Shown in pieces: positions 53,031 through 59,678 of a stretch of 59,678 bases of DNA. How positions within the stretch are numbered: the stretch's first letter is position 1; every line of letters begins with the position of its first letter. Origin of the DNA: Nostoc sp. KVJ20 (GTDB lineage Bacteria > Cyanobacteriota > Cyanobacteriia > Cyanobacteriales > Nostocaceae); contig NZ_KV757637.1 of the NCBI RefSeq assembly GCF_001712795.1, forward strand, positions 1 through 59,678, in the 5' to 3' direction. Below the pieces are notes generated by a model. It saw only the letters and a list, made by a program, of their open reading frames with translations, did no database searches and was not told the origin of the DNA. Both the position numbers and the translations under genes were made by a program.

Positions 53031-54191
53031 TTAAAGCTCCTGCTGTGACTTGATCTGGGAAACGAGAGAATGGGCAAGTTCTACAGCTTGCCAAAGTAAT
53101 ATGTCATCTTCTTCTAGGCGAACAGTCGCCTTCACATTAGTGTTACTTACCTCCTTATTCTCTAACTGTTCGAGAATTGGTGACAGCAGTACGCGGGCGT
53201 AGCTACCGTAGGCGACCCCAGAAATTTTGGATTTTGGATTTTGGATTTTAGATTGGGGATTGGTGTCTTCTAATCCAAAATCTAAAATCGGCAATCTCAA
53301 ATCGCTGAGTAGTCCCATTGCCTTTAACTTAGCAACGGTATAGCTATTTGTGCCGCCTGCTAACTGCACATATCCCGGTAACTTTGCTGCCAAAACTTTT
53401 TGCCCTAATTTCACCGCGGCTATTGTAGTGCCATCGCCAATATCACCACTCATAGGACGACCGTCGGTCTGCCAAATTAAAGCACCCTTTAGTGGGGCAA
53501 TCAGGTCATACAGCGCTCTCAGGTAGTCAGTCATCCCCTCGCCATCGGGACAGCTGATGGCTAGTAACTTTAGTTGATCGGCCCACGGTGAAATTGCTTG
53601 CCATAATTGCTCAAATTCTGCCAACCGCCCAACTTTTGTATGGATTTCTACGGCATCTACTCCCGTTGACATTACCAACGGCGCGATCGCTGCCGGCGTT
53701 GACACATACAATGATGTATAGATCATATCGTATGGACAAATTGGTATGCAACGACCGCAGCCATAGCACTTTTCGGATACTACTCCCGAAAAGTCTTCTT
53801 TTCTACTGTTAAACACAATTGCTTGTGCAGGGCAAATCCGTTCACAGGGTCTAGGGCAGTCTGTAGGACATTCACTAGGATTAAATTCTGCTTTCCGAAA
53901 ATGGGGGTCTTCTCCATCGTTCAGGCTAACCATCAAAAAGGGTGAGTTGCCTCTTTTGCCAAAGCCTCGCTTTTGGGCATCCATAGCCAGGGTCTTAGCT
54001 ACTTGTAGCCCTGCTTGCGCTGCTGCAATCACCGCTGGATCAGCTGCAACATCTATGCAGTCAGCGCCCGCCAAAGTATAGGCTAACGTTAAATTTCTGA
54101 CTGCCGGCAAATGCTGGAAGCTGGCTCCGCAGATCAGCTTGAACCAGTCACCTTGTTTGAGAGATTGTAAAGGGGCGAACAGATCAGTCAC
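53031..54191 (-). CDS. ldpA: LdpA, iron-sulfur protein of the cyanobacterial circadian input
   Basis: 386 residues. Two ferredoxin-type cluster motifs are visible, CPTDCPRPCERICP and CYGCGRCIPICPYD (about residues 108-165). The N-terminal region begins LFAPLQSLKQGDWFKLICGASF. In Synechococcus LdpA senses redox state and adjusts the clock period. About residues 300-323 are encoded by a repeat (NPQSKIQNPKSKI) absent from the conserved core. Same strand and closely followed by ycf45. Confidence 0.88.
   Translation of the reverse strand: MTDLFAPLQSLKQGDWFKLICGASFQHLPAVRNLTLAYTLAGADCIDVAADPAVIAAAQAGLQVAKTLAMDAQKRGFGKRGNSPFLMVSLNDGEDPHFRKAEFNPSECPTDCPRPCERICPAQAIVFNSRKEDFSGVVSEKCYGCGRCIPICPYDMIYTSLYVSTPAAIAPLVMSTGVDAVEIHTKVGRLAEFEQLWQAISPWADQLKLLAISCPDGEGMTDYLRALYDLIAPLKGALIWQTDGRPMSGDIGDGTTIAAVKLGQKVLAAKLPGYVQLAGGTNSYTVAKLKAMGLLSDLRLPILDFGLEDTNPQSKIQNPKSKISGVAYGSYARVLLSPILEQLENKEVSNTNVKATVRLEEDDILLWQAVELAHSLVSQIKSQQEL
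53222..53291. repeat. Palindromic repeat inserted in frame into ldpA
   Basis: About 70 bases of attttggattttgg units with a complementary arm (atccaaaatctaaaat). They encode the Asn/Gln/Lys/Ser-rich stretch of LdpA. The units are typical of intergenic repeats, here tolerated inside a gene without frame loss. Confidence 0.75.
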
Positions 54192-54546
54192 ACTTCTATT
54201 ATGCGTTTATGCGACTAAAAAAAGTAGTCTGTGATCAAGAAAAAGTCCGGATTTCCTAATTCAGGGATTGGGGAAATCGGGGCCCCCTTTGGGGCATTAG
54301 GAATTGGGCGAATGACACTAAGTTAAGATATAGCCCATGTCCTAACTGGTTCCTAGCCTCCAGGCTGGGAACGAGGCAACGAGGCAATACAAAACTTTGG
54401 GCTTATCTTAGTGCCATTCGGGCATGGGGCATTTGGAATTAGTTATTTCTGCCTCACTCCCCTCTTTAAAATATCCATAGGTTCTTAAAACCTGATATAA
54501 ATGTAATACTACGGTTAGTTTATCGGAAAGTAGTTTTTTATATAAT
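54192..54546. other. Divergent control region of ldpA and the Crp/Fnr gene
   Basis: 355 bases without a gene. It includes a miniature element at 54309-54420, and AT-rich sequence with a tataat-like stretch just before the Crp/Fnr start (54541-54546). Confidence 0.55.
54309..54420. mobile_element. Miniature inverted-repeat element with cgaatgacactaag ends
   Basis: The left end cgaatgacactaag (54309-54322) and right end cttagtgccattcg (54407-54420) are complementary with one mismatch; pairing continues into tagccca and tgggcta-like bases. The interior has a perfect agcct/aggct hairpin. A clear target duplication was not seen. Confidence 0.65.
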
Positions 54547-55137
54547 ATGGTGTCTTTGTACACAAGCTTATCTAGCTCCACCAGTAATAATACTAAGCAT
54601 TTTTTTGCCCGTAGGTCATTTTTACCAGAGCATCAAAACGGACTTTGGAAGATTGAAACGGGTTTTGTCCGAACTTTTACCTATCTGGAAGATGGTACGA
54701 CTGTCGCTCTGGGCTTGTGGGGCCCTGGAGATGTCGTTGGCAGAACTTTGTCAAAAATAGAACCTTATCAGATGGAATGCCTAACTAAAGTGGAGGCAAC
54801 AGTTTTACCTTTAGAAGAGTGGACTGAACTAACAGAAACTCTACTTGCCCATATTCAACAGGCTCAAGAATTGATGATCATTCGTAGCCATAAAAAAGTG
54901 GATACTATGCTCATCAAATTGTTGGCATGGTTATCCAAAAAGTTTGGCTCGGAAGTTGAGAAGGGACGTTTAATAGATATGCGTCTGACTCATGAAGACT
55001 TGGCAGAAATGCTCGGTTCAACTCGTGTTACCATCACTCGTGTTCTTGGTCAGTTTGAACAAGAGGGCTTGATTAATCGTCTCTCCCTGCATCGAATTGT
55101 GTTGCGAGAAGAAGAAATTTGGTACTACGAAATTTAG
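54547..55137 (+). CDS. Crp/Fnr family transcription regulator (CysR-like candidate)
   Basis: 196 residues. The cNMP-binding-like beta-roll (about 20-90; GFVRTFTYLEDGTTVALGLWGPGDVVG) is followed by a long dimer helix (about 97-125) and a winged helix-turn-helix (LTHEDLAEMLGSTRVTITRVL, about 145-165). The effector domain is shorter than in Crp and lacks an obvious nucleotide pocket. It stands next to the sulfate-uptake genes, like CysR of Synechococcus, so sulfate regulation is a reasonable inference. Confidence 0.8.
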   Translation: MVSLYTSLSSSTSNNTKHFFARRSFLPEHQNGLWKIETGFVRTFTYLEDGTTVALGLWGPGDVVGRTLSKIEPYQMECLTKVEATVLPLEEWTELTETLLAHIQQAQELMIIRSHKKVDTMLIKLLAWLSKKFGSEVEKGRLIDMRLTHEDLAEMLGSTRVTITRVLGQFEQEGLINRLSLHRIVLREEEIWYYEI

Positions 55138-55164
55138 ATTATTTCAGCATTCTGAATTCTTACC

Positions 55165-55371
55165 TTAGCGATCACTATAAACGCTAGACAAATCTAGCCA
55201 AATCGGTAGCCCCAGTTTTTCTAAATAACTCAGGCTAGAGTATAGTTGCTTTGTTCTCCCCCACAAATCTAAGTCAAACCAGCCGTCATCTTCGGTATCG
55301 GGTTGAAGTATAGCACTGGTAATATTAACTATTAGTCCATAACGAGAAACTAACTCGGTCAATAGTTCTGC
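55165..55371 (-). pseudogene. Truncated NIL-domain gene
   Basis: The frame encodes AELLTELVSRYGLIVNITSAI and continues DGWFDLDLWG, homologous to residues 24-65 of the intact NIL protein at 55687-55953, and runs on to a stop at 55165. There is no ATG start. Upstream the frame enters a dispersed repeat (gtaggcgcagctcaccg…), which has replaced the N-terminal beta strand. A TTG could start at 55362, but the fold would lack its first strand, so it is probably dead. Confidence 0.65.
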
Positions 55372-55686
55372 CTACGGTGAGCTGCGCCTACGCAATTTTT
55401 TGGTTTGGCAGAGAATCTTGTTGATACCGTACCCGTAAATAGACGATGCTGTAGGGGTTTAGAATGCTAAACCCCTAGGAAAGATTTGGGTTTTCACCTG
55501 ACACATATTTGGTATTTCTTGTCAATGCGTAAGTCCTAGCCTTAGCCCTTTCAAGGTGACCAACGAAGATACGTTGTTTCAGTGCTAGCATCTTGAATTC
55601 TCCGCTCAGATTTTGAGCTTTTTGAAGGTTGAAATCACCAATCTTCTTTCCAAATTTCATCACCTTGAAAGGGCTAGTCCTAGCCT
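55363..55686. other. Intergenic region between the two NIL genes
   Basis: 324 bases. It contains the repeat gtaggcgcagctcaccg (near 55370), a short palindrome tagggg…cccctagg region (55448-55482) and the miniature element at 55544-55675. The 72-codon frame across it is repeat-derived. Confidence 0.6.
55544..55675. mobile_element. Miniature inverted-repeat element with agccctttcaaggtga ends
   Basis: Perfect 16-base inverted repeats, agccctttcaaggtga (55544-55559) and tcaccttgaaagggct (55660-55675), enclose 100 bases. Both sides carry the 12-base direct repeat agtcctagcctt (55532-55543 and 55676-55687). The right copy reaches the first base of the NIL stop codon. This is a clear insertion signature. 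Confidence 0.85.
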
Positions 55687-55953
55687 TTACCAATCAGTTG
55701 CTTTAGTGTCATCCCAGACTTCCAATTCTAAATCATGGAGATAGGTTAACCCGCTCTCAATTTGTGCGTCTGTTCCTTGTAGTTCAAGGTCAAACCAACC
55801 ATCACCGACAGCATTGGCTCCCAAAATTGCTGCCGTGATATTCACAGTCAGCCCATAGTCAGACACCAGGCGAGAAATAACTGGTTCCTGGTGATAATCC
55901 TTAGGAATTCTTAGTCGAATCCGTTTATTGGTAAGTGTATTGTCAGTAGCCAT
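55687..55953 (-). CDS. NIL-domain protein of the sulfate-uptake cluster
   Basis: 88 residues forming one NIL domain (an ACT-like ferredoxin fold; IRLRIPKDYHQEPVISRLV, LTVNITAAILG, GDGWFDLELQG). In ABC importers such domains bind a ligand to regulate transport. Cyanobacterial sulfate operons often carry a separate NIL gene, as here, 149 bases from cysW. It may act as a small regulatory partner (inference). Confidence 0.8.
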   Translation of the reverse strand: MATDNTLTNKRIRLRIPKDYHQEPVISRLVSDYGLTVNITAAILGANAVGDGWFDLELQGTDAQIESGLTYLHDLELEVWDDTKATDW

Positions 55954-56102
55954 ATCTGAGTTATTCTCATCCCTGATCGGGATTGGTACAGAACTACCCT
56001 TAACCCTAATGGTAATTTCCTAATAGGTACTAGGTAGATTGCACCTTATCCCATGATTTGCTTGTATCCTATTCAAAGGATAACTATAATCGCTTGATTT
56101 TT

Positions 56103-56978
56103 CTATTCAACATCTTTAATGCGGGTTTTCCGTTCTAGAATCTCTTTCAGCACTAGGGTTACGACTGCTAGCAACGCTAACAGTACAGCCGCAGAGAAAG
56201 CAGCTTCAGTTTCATATTGTTTGTAAGCATCTTCTACAAACAATGGTAAGCTTTGGGTTTGGTCAGCAATGTTGCCAGATACCACTGAAACTGCTCCGAA
56301 TTCACCCATTGCTCTGGCATTGGTCAAAATTAAACCGTAGAGTAAACCCCAGCGGATACTAGGCAGGGTGACGCGCCAAAATATCTGCCAATCTTTCGCA
56401 CCTAAAGTTCTAGCAGCTTCTTCTTGATCCTTGCCAAATTCTTCTAAAACAGGAATTACTTCCCGCGCCACAAAGGGCATACTCACAAAAGCTGTAGCCA
56501 ACACCATACCTGGAAATGCAAAGATAATCTTGATATCAAGTGCCTGAAGCCAAGGGCCAAACCACCCATTGCGTCCATAAAGAAGCACAATCATCAATCC
56601 TGCAACTACAGGCGAAATCGAAAAGGGCAAGTCAATAATGCTCAATACTATGGCGCGTCCAGGAAATTTGTGACGAGCGATCGCCCAAGCTGCACATAGC
56701 CCAAACACAGTATTCAAAGGCAGAGAAATCACAGCCAACAATAGCGTTAGCCAAGCTGCATGGAGAAAAGCAGGTCGCGTTAGGTTGGATAGAAATGGCC
56801 CAACTCCTTTGCTGAAGGCTTGGACAAAAACGTTGATTGCAGGGATGTATTGAACTAGGGCTAAATAGGCGATCGCTATCCCAATTAAAACTAGTGGAAC
56901 CCAACTCTTCTGTTCTTGCGGCTTGGCTGTATTTGTATCAGATGTAGATGAGTGAAAACTTGGCTTATCTAGTGTCAT
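56103..56978 (-). CDS. cysW: Sulfate ABC transporter permease CysW
   Basis: 291 residues with about six membrane helices. The EAA loop that docks the ATPase is EEAARTLGAKDWQIFWRVTLP (about 170-190). GAVSVVSGNIADQTQSLPLFVED is characteristic of CysW. It overlaps the end of cysT by 14 bases, a tight operon. The ATPase CysA is not in this window. Confidence 0.93.
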   Translation of the reverse strand: MTLDKPSFHSSTSDTNTAKPQEQKSWVPLVLIGIAIAYLALVQYIPAINVFVQAFSKGVGPFLSNLTRPAFLHAAWLTLLLAVISLPLNTVFGLCAAWAIARHKFPGRAIVLSIIDLPFSISPVVAGLMIVLLYGRNGWFGPWLQALDIKIIFAFPGMVLATAFVSMPFVAREVIPVLEEFGKDQEEAARTLGAKDWQIFWRVTLPSIRWGLLYGLILTNARAMGEFGAVSVVSGNIADQTQSLPLFVEDAYKQYETEAAFSAAVLLALLAVVTLVLKEILERKTRIKDVE

Positions 56979-57825
56979 ATCGCCTTGCCCATGCTTGTAA
57001 GAAATTAATTGCCAATAGCAGTACCAACGAAATTGATAGTAAAACTATGCCAATTACTGTTGCACCAGAATAGTCATACTGCTCTAAGCGTTGGAAAATC
57101 AGTACAGGTGCGATCAAGTCTTGATAGGGCGTATTGGAAGAGATAATCACAGTTGACCCATACTCTCCAACTGCACGAGAGAAACCCAAGGCAACACCAG
57201 TCAAAATCGTCGGAAATAAAGGTGGCAAAATCACTTTCCAAAAGGTCTGCCATTGAGAAGCACCCAGACACCAAGCGGCTTCTTCAATTTCCTGTTCCAT
57301 TTCTTGAAGTACGGGTTGCACAGTTCTCACAATAAAAGGTAGTGAGATAAATATCATTGCCACCGCTACTCCCGTGCGGGTAAAAGCTACTTTAATTCCC
57401 AGTGGTGCTAGTAGCGAACCTATCCAGCCATTATCGCTGTAAACTGTTGCCAGGGTTAGCCCTGCTACCGAAGTTGGTAGTGCAAATGGTAAATCCACTG
57501 TGGCGTCAATCAAACGCTTTAAGGGAAAGTCGTAGCGAACCAGAACCCAGGCAATCAGAGTTCCAAAAATGCCATTCAGGAAAGCCGCAAATAGGGCTGT
57601 AACAAAAGTTACGTTATATGTCGCTAATGCGATATCACTGGTTGCGATCGCCCAAAATCTAGATGGAGGTTCTGTACCTGCTTTCAGGAACATGGCAATT
57701 ATGGGGATAAACAACATCACCGTCAGGTATCCAATGGTGATTCGCCAAGTCCAAGGAACTCGCCCGAATTTCTTCCAAAACGGTGTTTTGCGTTCAATTT
57801 CCACAGCAGGAGATACAGTCGTCAC
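56965..57825 (-). CDS. cysT: Sulfate ABC transporter permease CysT
   Basis: About 286 residues from GTG 57825 (VTTVSPAVEIERK). A TTG at 57846 would add seven residues that derive from aaaattc tandem repeats, so GTG is preferred. Six membrane helices are present, and the EAA loop is EEAAWCLGASQWQTFWKVILP. VGEYGSTVIISSNTPYQD is typical of CysT/CysU. It pairs with CysW. Confidence 0.92.
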   Translation of the reverse strand: MTTVSPAVEIERKTPFWKKFGRVPWTWRITIGYLTVMLFIPIIAMFLKAGTEPPSRFWAIATSDIALATYNVTFVTALFAAFLNGIFGTLIAWVLVRYDFPLKRLIDATVDLPFALPTSVAGLTLATVYSDNGWIGSLLAPLGIKVAFTRTGVAVAMIFISLPFIVRTVQPVLQEMEQEIEEAAWCLGASQWQTFWKVILPPLFPTILTGVALGFSRAVGEYGSTVIISSNTPYQDLIAPVLIFQRLEQYDYSGATVIGIVLLSISLVLLLAINFLQAWARRYDTR

Positions 57826-57837
57826 GTCGCTTCGCTC

Positions 57838-57868
57838 CGAATTCAAAATTCAAAATTCAAAATTCACA
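57838..57868 (+). repeat. Tandem aaaattc repeats at the cysT start
   Basis: Four units of about seven bases (aaaattc) directly upstream of the cysT coding start. They blur the true start codon. Confidence 0.75.
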
Positions 57869-57920
57869 ATACTCATAAATAAATTTACTTGCTCTGTATT
57901 ATGAGTCTGTTTCGGTCAGT

Positions 57921-58054
57921 ATTCGTAATTGTTAATTCGTAATTCCTATAGGACTTACACACTCTCTACGAATTACATAGCTTGCTTCTCGCCATTCGCG
58001 TAGCGTCTCCTAAAGAGAGCCATTAAGAATTACAAATTACGAATTACGAATTAT
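57921..58054. repeat. Inverted arrays of ttcgtaatt / aattacgaa between cysT and sbpA
   Basis: ttcgtaatt-type units (57921-57945) and complementary aattacgaatt units (58027-58052) enclose a centre with an aggacttac end-like motif. The transcript between sbpA and cysT could fold here, which might uncouple expression of the binding protein from the permeases. Confidence 0.65.
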
Positions 58055-58065
58055 TTAGTTACCGT

Positions 58066-59205
58066 TTATTTTTGGGCTTGAATCTTGTCAAACACGCCTC
58101 CATCTGCGAAGAACTTGTTATCAATTGCTTCCCAACCGCCCAAGTCTGCAACAGTACCCAAAGTTTTCACCTTGGGAAATTTATCAGTGACTTCTTTAGT
58201 TTGAGCTAAAGTCTCATCTACCGGTCGGAATCCCAATTTGACAAACTCTTGCTGTGCTTCTGGAGTGTAGAGGAATTTGACAAATCCTTCGGCAACTTCG
58301 CGGTTGCCATGCTTATCAACGTTTGTATCTACCACAGCGATCGGATTGTCAATGGATATGTTCACATCGGGAACGACATACTCAACCTTTTCGCCCTTTT
58401 GCTGTGCCAAAATAACTTCGTTTTCGTAGTTAATTAAGACATCTCCCTGTCCTTGCTTGGCGAATGTATCTGTAGCTTCCCGCGCATCTTTAGGCAAGAT
58501 TGGCACATTTTTGTAAACTTTAGTCACAAATTCAGTAGCTTTAGCCTCATCGCCACCTGTTTTAATCACAGAATCCCATAGTGCTAAGAAATTCCATTTA
58601 GCAACGCCTGATGTTTTGGGATTAGCAGTAATCAATTTCACACCATCTTTGGCTAAATCTGGCCAGTTCTTGATGCCTTTAGGATTGCCTGAACGAGTCA
58701 CTAATGCTGCAACTGATTTGGAGACAATGCCATTGTTGGGAACTTCTTTCTCCCATCCTGGCTGAATTAATCCAGCTTTCTCAATCTTTGAAGTGTCTCC
58801 AGCTAGTGCTAAGTGGACAACATCTGCTTCCAAACCATCGATAACGGCGCGAGTTTGAGAACCAGAACCACCATAGCTTTGTTTGAAGGTGACAGTTTGG
58901 TTATGATCTTTCTTCCACTGTTCTACAAACTTAGGAATAATAGCTTCGTGAGCGGCTTTGGTGACAGCAAAAGAAACTAGGGTTATTTCAACATTTTGCT
59001 TACTTGCAGCCACAGGACTAGCAGCAGGGGCTTCTGTAGAAGAATTATTCCCAGTTTCACCAGAGCAGGCGGCAAGTGCCACACTCAATAAGGTTCCTAC
59101 CAAAAAGAGTGATACAAAGCCTTTGAGCGAATTTAGTCTGAACCGATACGTTAAGTGTTCAGCTATCGCTTCTAATCTTTTCAGTTGGCGTTGCCACAAA
59201 CTCAT
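58066..59205 (-). CDS. sbpA: Sulfate-binding lipoprotein
   Basis: 379 residues from ATG 59205 (MSLWQRQLKRL), with a ggagga ribosome site 8 bases before; an upstream start at 59379 is disfavoured. The signal region ends in the lipobox LAAC (Cys47), so the protein is membrane-anchored in the periplasm. The sulfate/thiosulfate-binding family pattern is present: VSFAVTKAAHEAIIPKF, QSYGGSGSQTRAVIDGL (ligand-binding Ser/Gly) and VALVTRSGNPKGIKNW. It delivers sulfate to CysT/CysW. Confidence 0.93.
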   Translation of the reverse strand: MSLWQRQLKRLEAIAEHLTYRFRLNSLKGFVSLFLVGTLLSVALAACSGETGNNSSTEAPAASPVAASKQNVEITLVSFAVTKAAHEAIIPKFVEQWKKDHNQTVTFKQSYGGSGSQTRAVIDGLEADVVHLALAGDTSKIEKAGLIQPGWEKEVPNNGIVSKSVAALVTRSGNPKGIKNWPDLAKDGVKLITANPKTSGVAKWNFLALWDSVIKTGGDEAKATEFVTKVYKNVPILPKDAREATDTFAKQGQGDVLINYENEVILAQQKGEKVEYVVPDVNISIDNPIAVVDTNVDKHGNREVAEGFVKFLYTPEAQQEFVKLGFRPVDETLAQTKEVTDKFPKVKTLGTVADLGGWEAIDNKFFADGGVFDKIQAQK

Positions 59206-59503
59206 TCCATTTCCTCCACTAAATCTACAAATAATCGATGGGAATACAGTTATATACTGTTTATAATACTGGATGATTTCATGTATCCAGTCGCAAATAT
59301 CAAAAAACCTCAGATTCTTTATCAAGAATATGGTGATTCTACCAGTTATGTGAGGAATTACAAATGCTTTTATTTTCAACTATCAAGTTGTCATCACAAT
59401 CAGCTACTTAGTGTATCAAGCAACTTGCTAGGTAATGGCTAGTTTTTGAGGACAGTTTGTTTGTTGTAGCGTAGGTGTAGCCCGTCGTAGAAATCAGCTT
59501 CGC

Positions 59504-59678
59504 TCAACGCAGTGCTACAAAATCAAGTAATGTCTTTAGTGCAAGGATGATTACTGTAGTGAGAAATATACGCCGTAACCAAATGTTGCTGAGTCTGAGA
59601 GCAACTCGCGATCCGACGATTCCACCAACAAACATAGTAATACTCAGAATAATACCTATAGCATTTCTCAGTCTGGTG
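59504..59678 (-). CDS. TauE/SafE family exporter, C-terminal part
   Basis: 58 codons at the right edge, open to the window end. The frame contains GIVGSRVALRLSNIWLRRIF and then a hydrophobic LTTVIILALKTLLDF segment. This is the usual last part of TauE/SafE (DUF81) membrane exporters, some of which move sulfite or sulfoacetate. Position beside sbpA fits sulfur metabolism. The 5-prime part is outside the window. Confidence 0.75.
   Translation of the reverse strand, partial: TRLRNAIGIILSITMFVGGIVGSRVALRLSNIWLRRIFLTTVIILALKTLLDFVALR

Noticed and set aside
55475..55693. 72-codon ORF between the NIL genes
   Set aside because: It lies across the miniature element and both of its direct repeats, so it is repeat-derived.

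Overview
The window reads as chromosomal DNA of a filamentous, Nostoc-like cyanobacterium. The evidence is the Mg-chelatase gene chlI, the circadian-associated ldpA, a ycf45-type ATPase, the cyanobacterial flv4/flv2 flavodiiron operon, very many HIP1 octamers (gcgatcgc), and intergenic regions crowded with short tandem repeats and palindromic miniature elements. I saw no rRNA, tRNA, CRISPR array or prophage. The only recognisable IS is a partial IS630-type element at the left edge.

Layout. 1-1264: start of an IS630-type transposase, apparently interrupting a NACHT/STAND-type gene just before its NTPase domain. 1462-7000: a PLP enzyme, then flv4 - PsiE-like membrane protein - flv2. 7000-9545: decayed sequence, an orphan Fur-box-like palindrome and a DUF4397 exported protein. 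9546-14347: a GldA/GldF/GldG-like ABC exporter plus a DUF4340 protein, with a broken antisense four-helix-bundle gene inside the operon. 14481-22678: purU, a GNAT, a divergent pair (membrane-helix protein and TerB-dynamin GTPase), an M41-like protease without its ATPase, and a GH10-like hydrolase. 23052-27564: chlI, a small membrane protein, a nucleotidyltransferase, an orphan Nif11-type RiPP precursor, rplU and rpmA. 28116-34495: a divergent pyruvate-kinase-like protein, a Tat molybdopterin oxidoreductase, a Uma2 protein, a GNAT and an EF-G paralogue. 35223-41557: a beta-helix protein, uridine phosphorylase, a retropepsin-like protease, miaB and an exported protein. 42131-45289: two peptidoglycan hydrolases without signal peptides, separated by a cluster of miniature elements. 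45339-54191: a membrane protein, mnmG, an M15 peptidase, a second Uma2 protein, ycf45 and ldpA. 54547-59678: a sulfate-uptake region (Crp/Fnr regulator, two NIL-domain genes of which one is broken, cysW, cysT, sbpA, and the end of a TauE/SafE exporter).

How genes work together. Flv4/Flv2 with the membrane protein is the photoprotective electron sink of cyanobacteria. SbpA-CysT-CysW import sulfate; the Crp/Fnr gene is a candidate regulator, and cysA is not in the window. The ABC genes form one exporter. The amidase and the glucosaminidase/endopeptidase together could attack three kinds of peptidoglycan bond. The TerB-dynamin and its divergent neighbour look like a membrane-remodelling or membrane-stress pair.

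The strongest unusual signals are the TerB-dynamin pair, the signal-less murein hydrolase pair, palindromic repeats inserted in frame into EF-G and LdpA, several MITE families with visible direct-repeat flanks (one with filled and empty sites in the same window), and the orphan Nif11 precursor.
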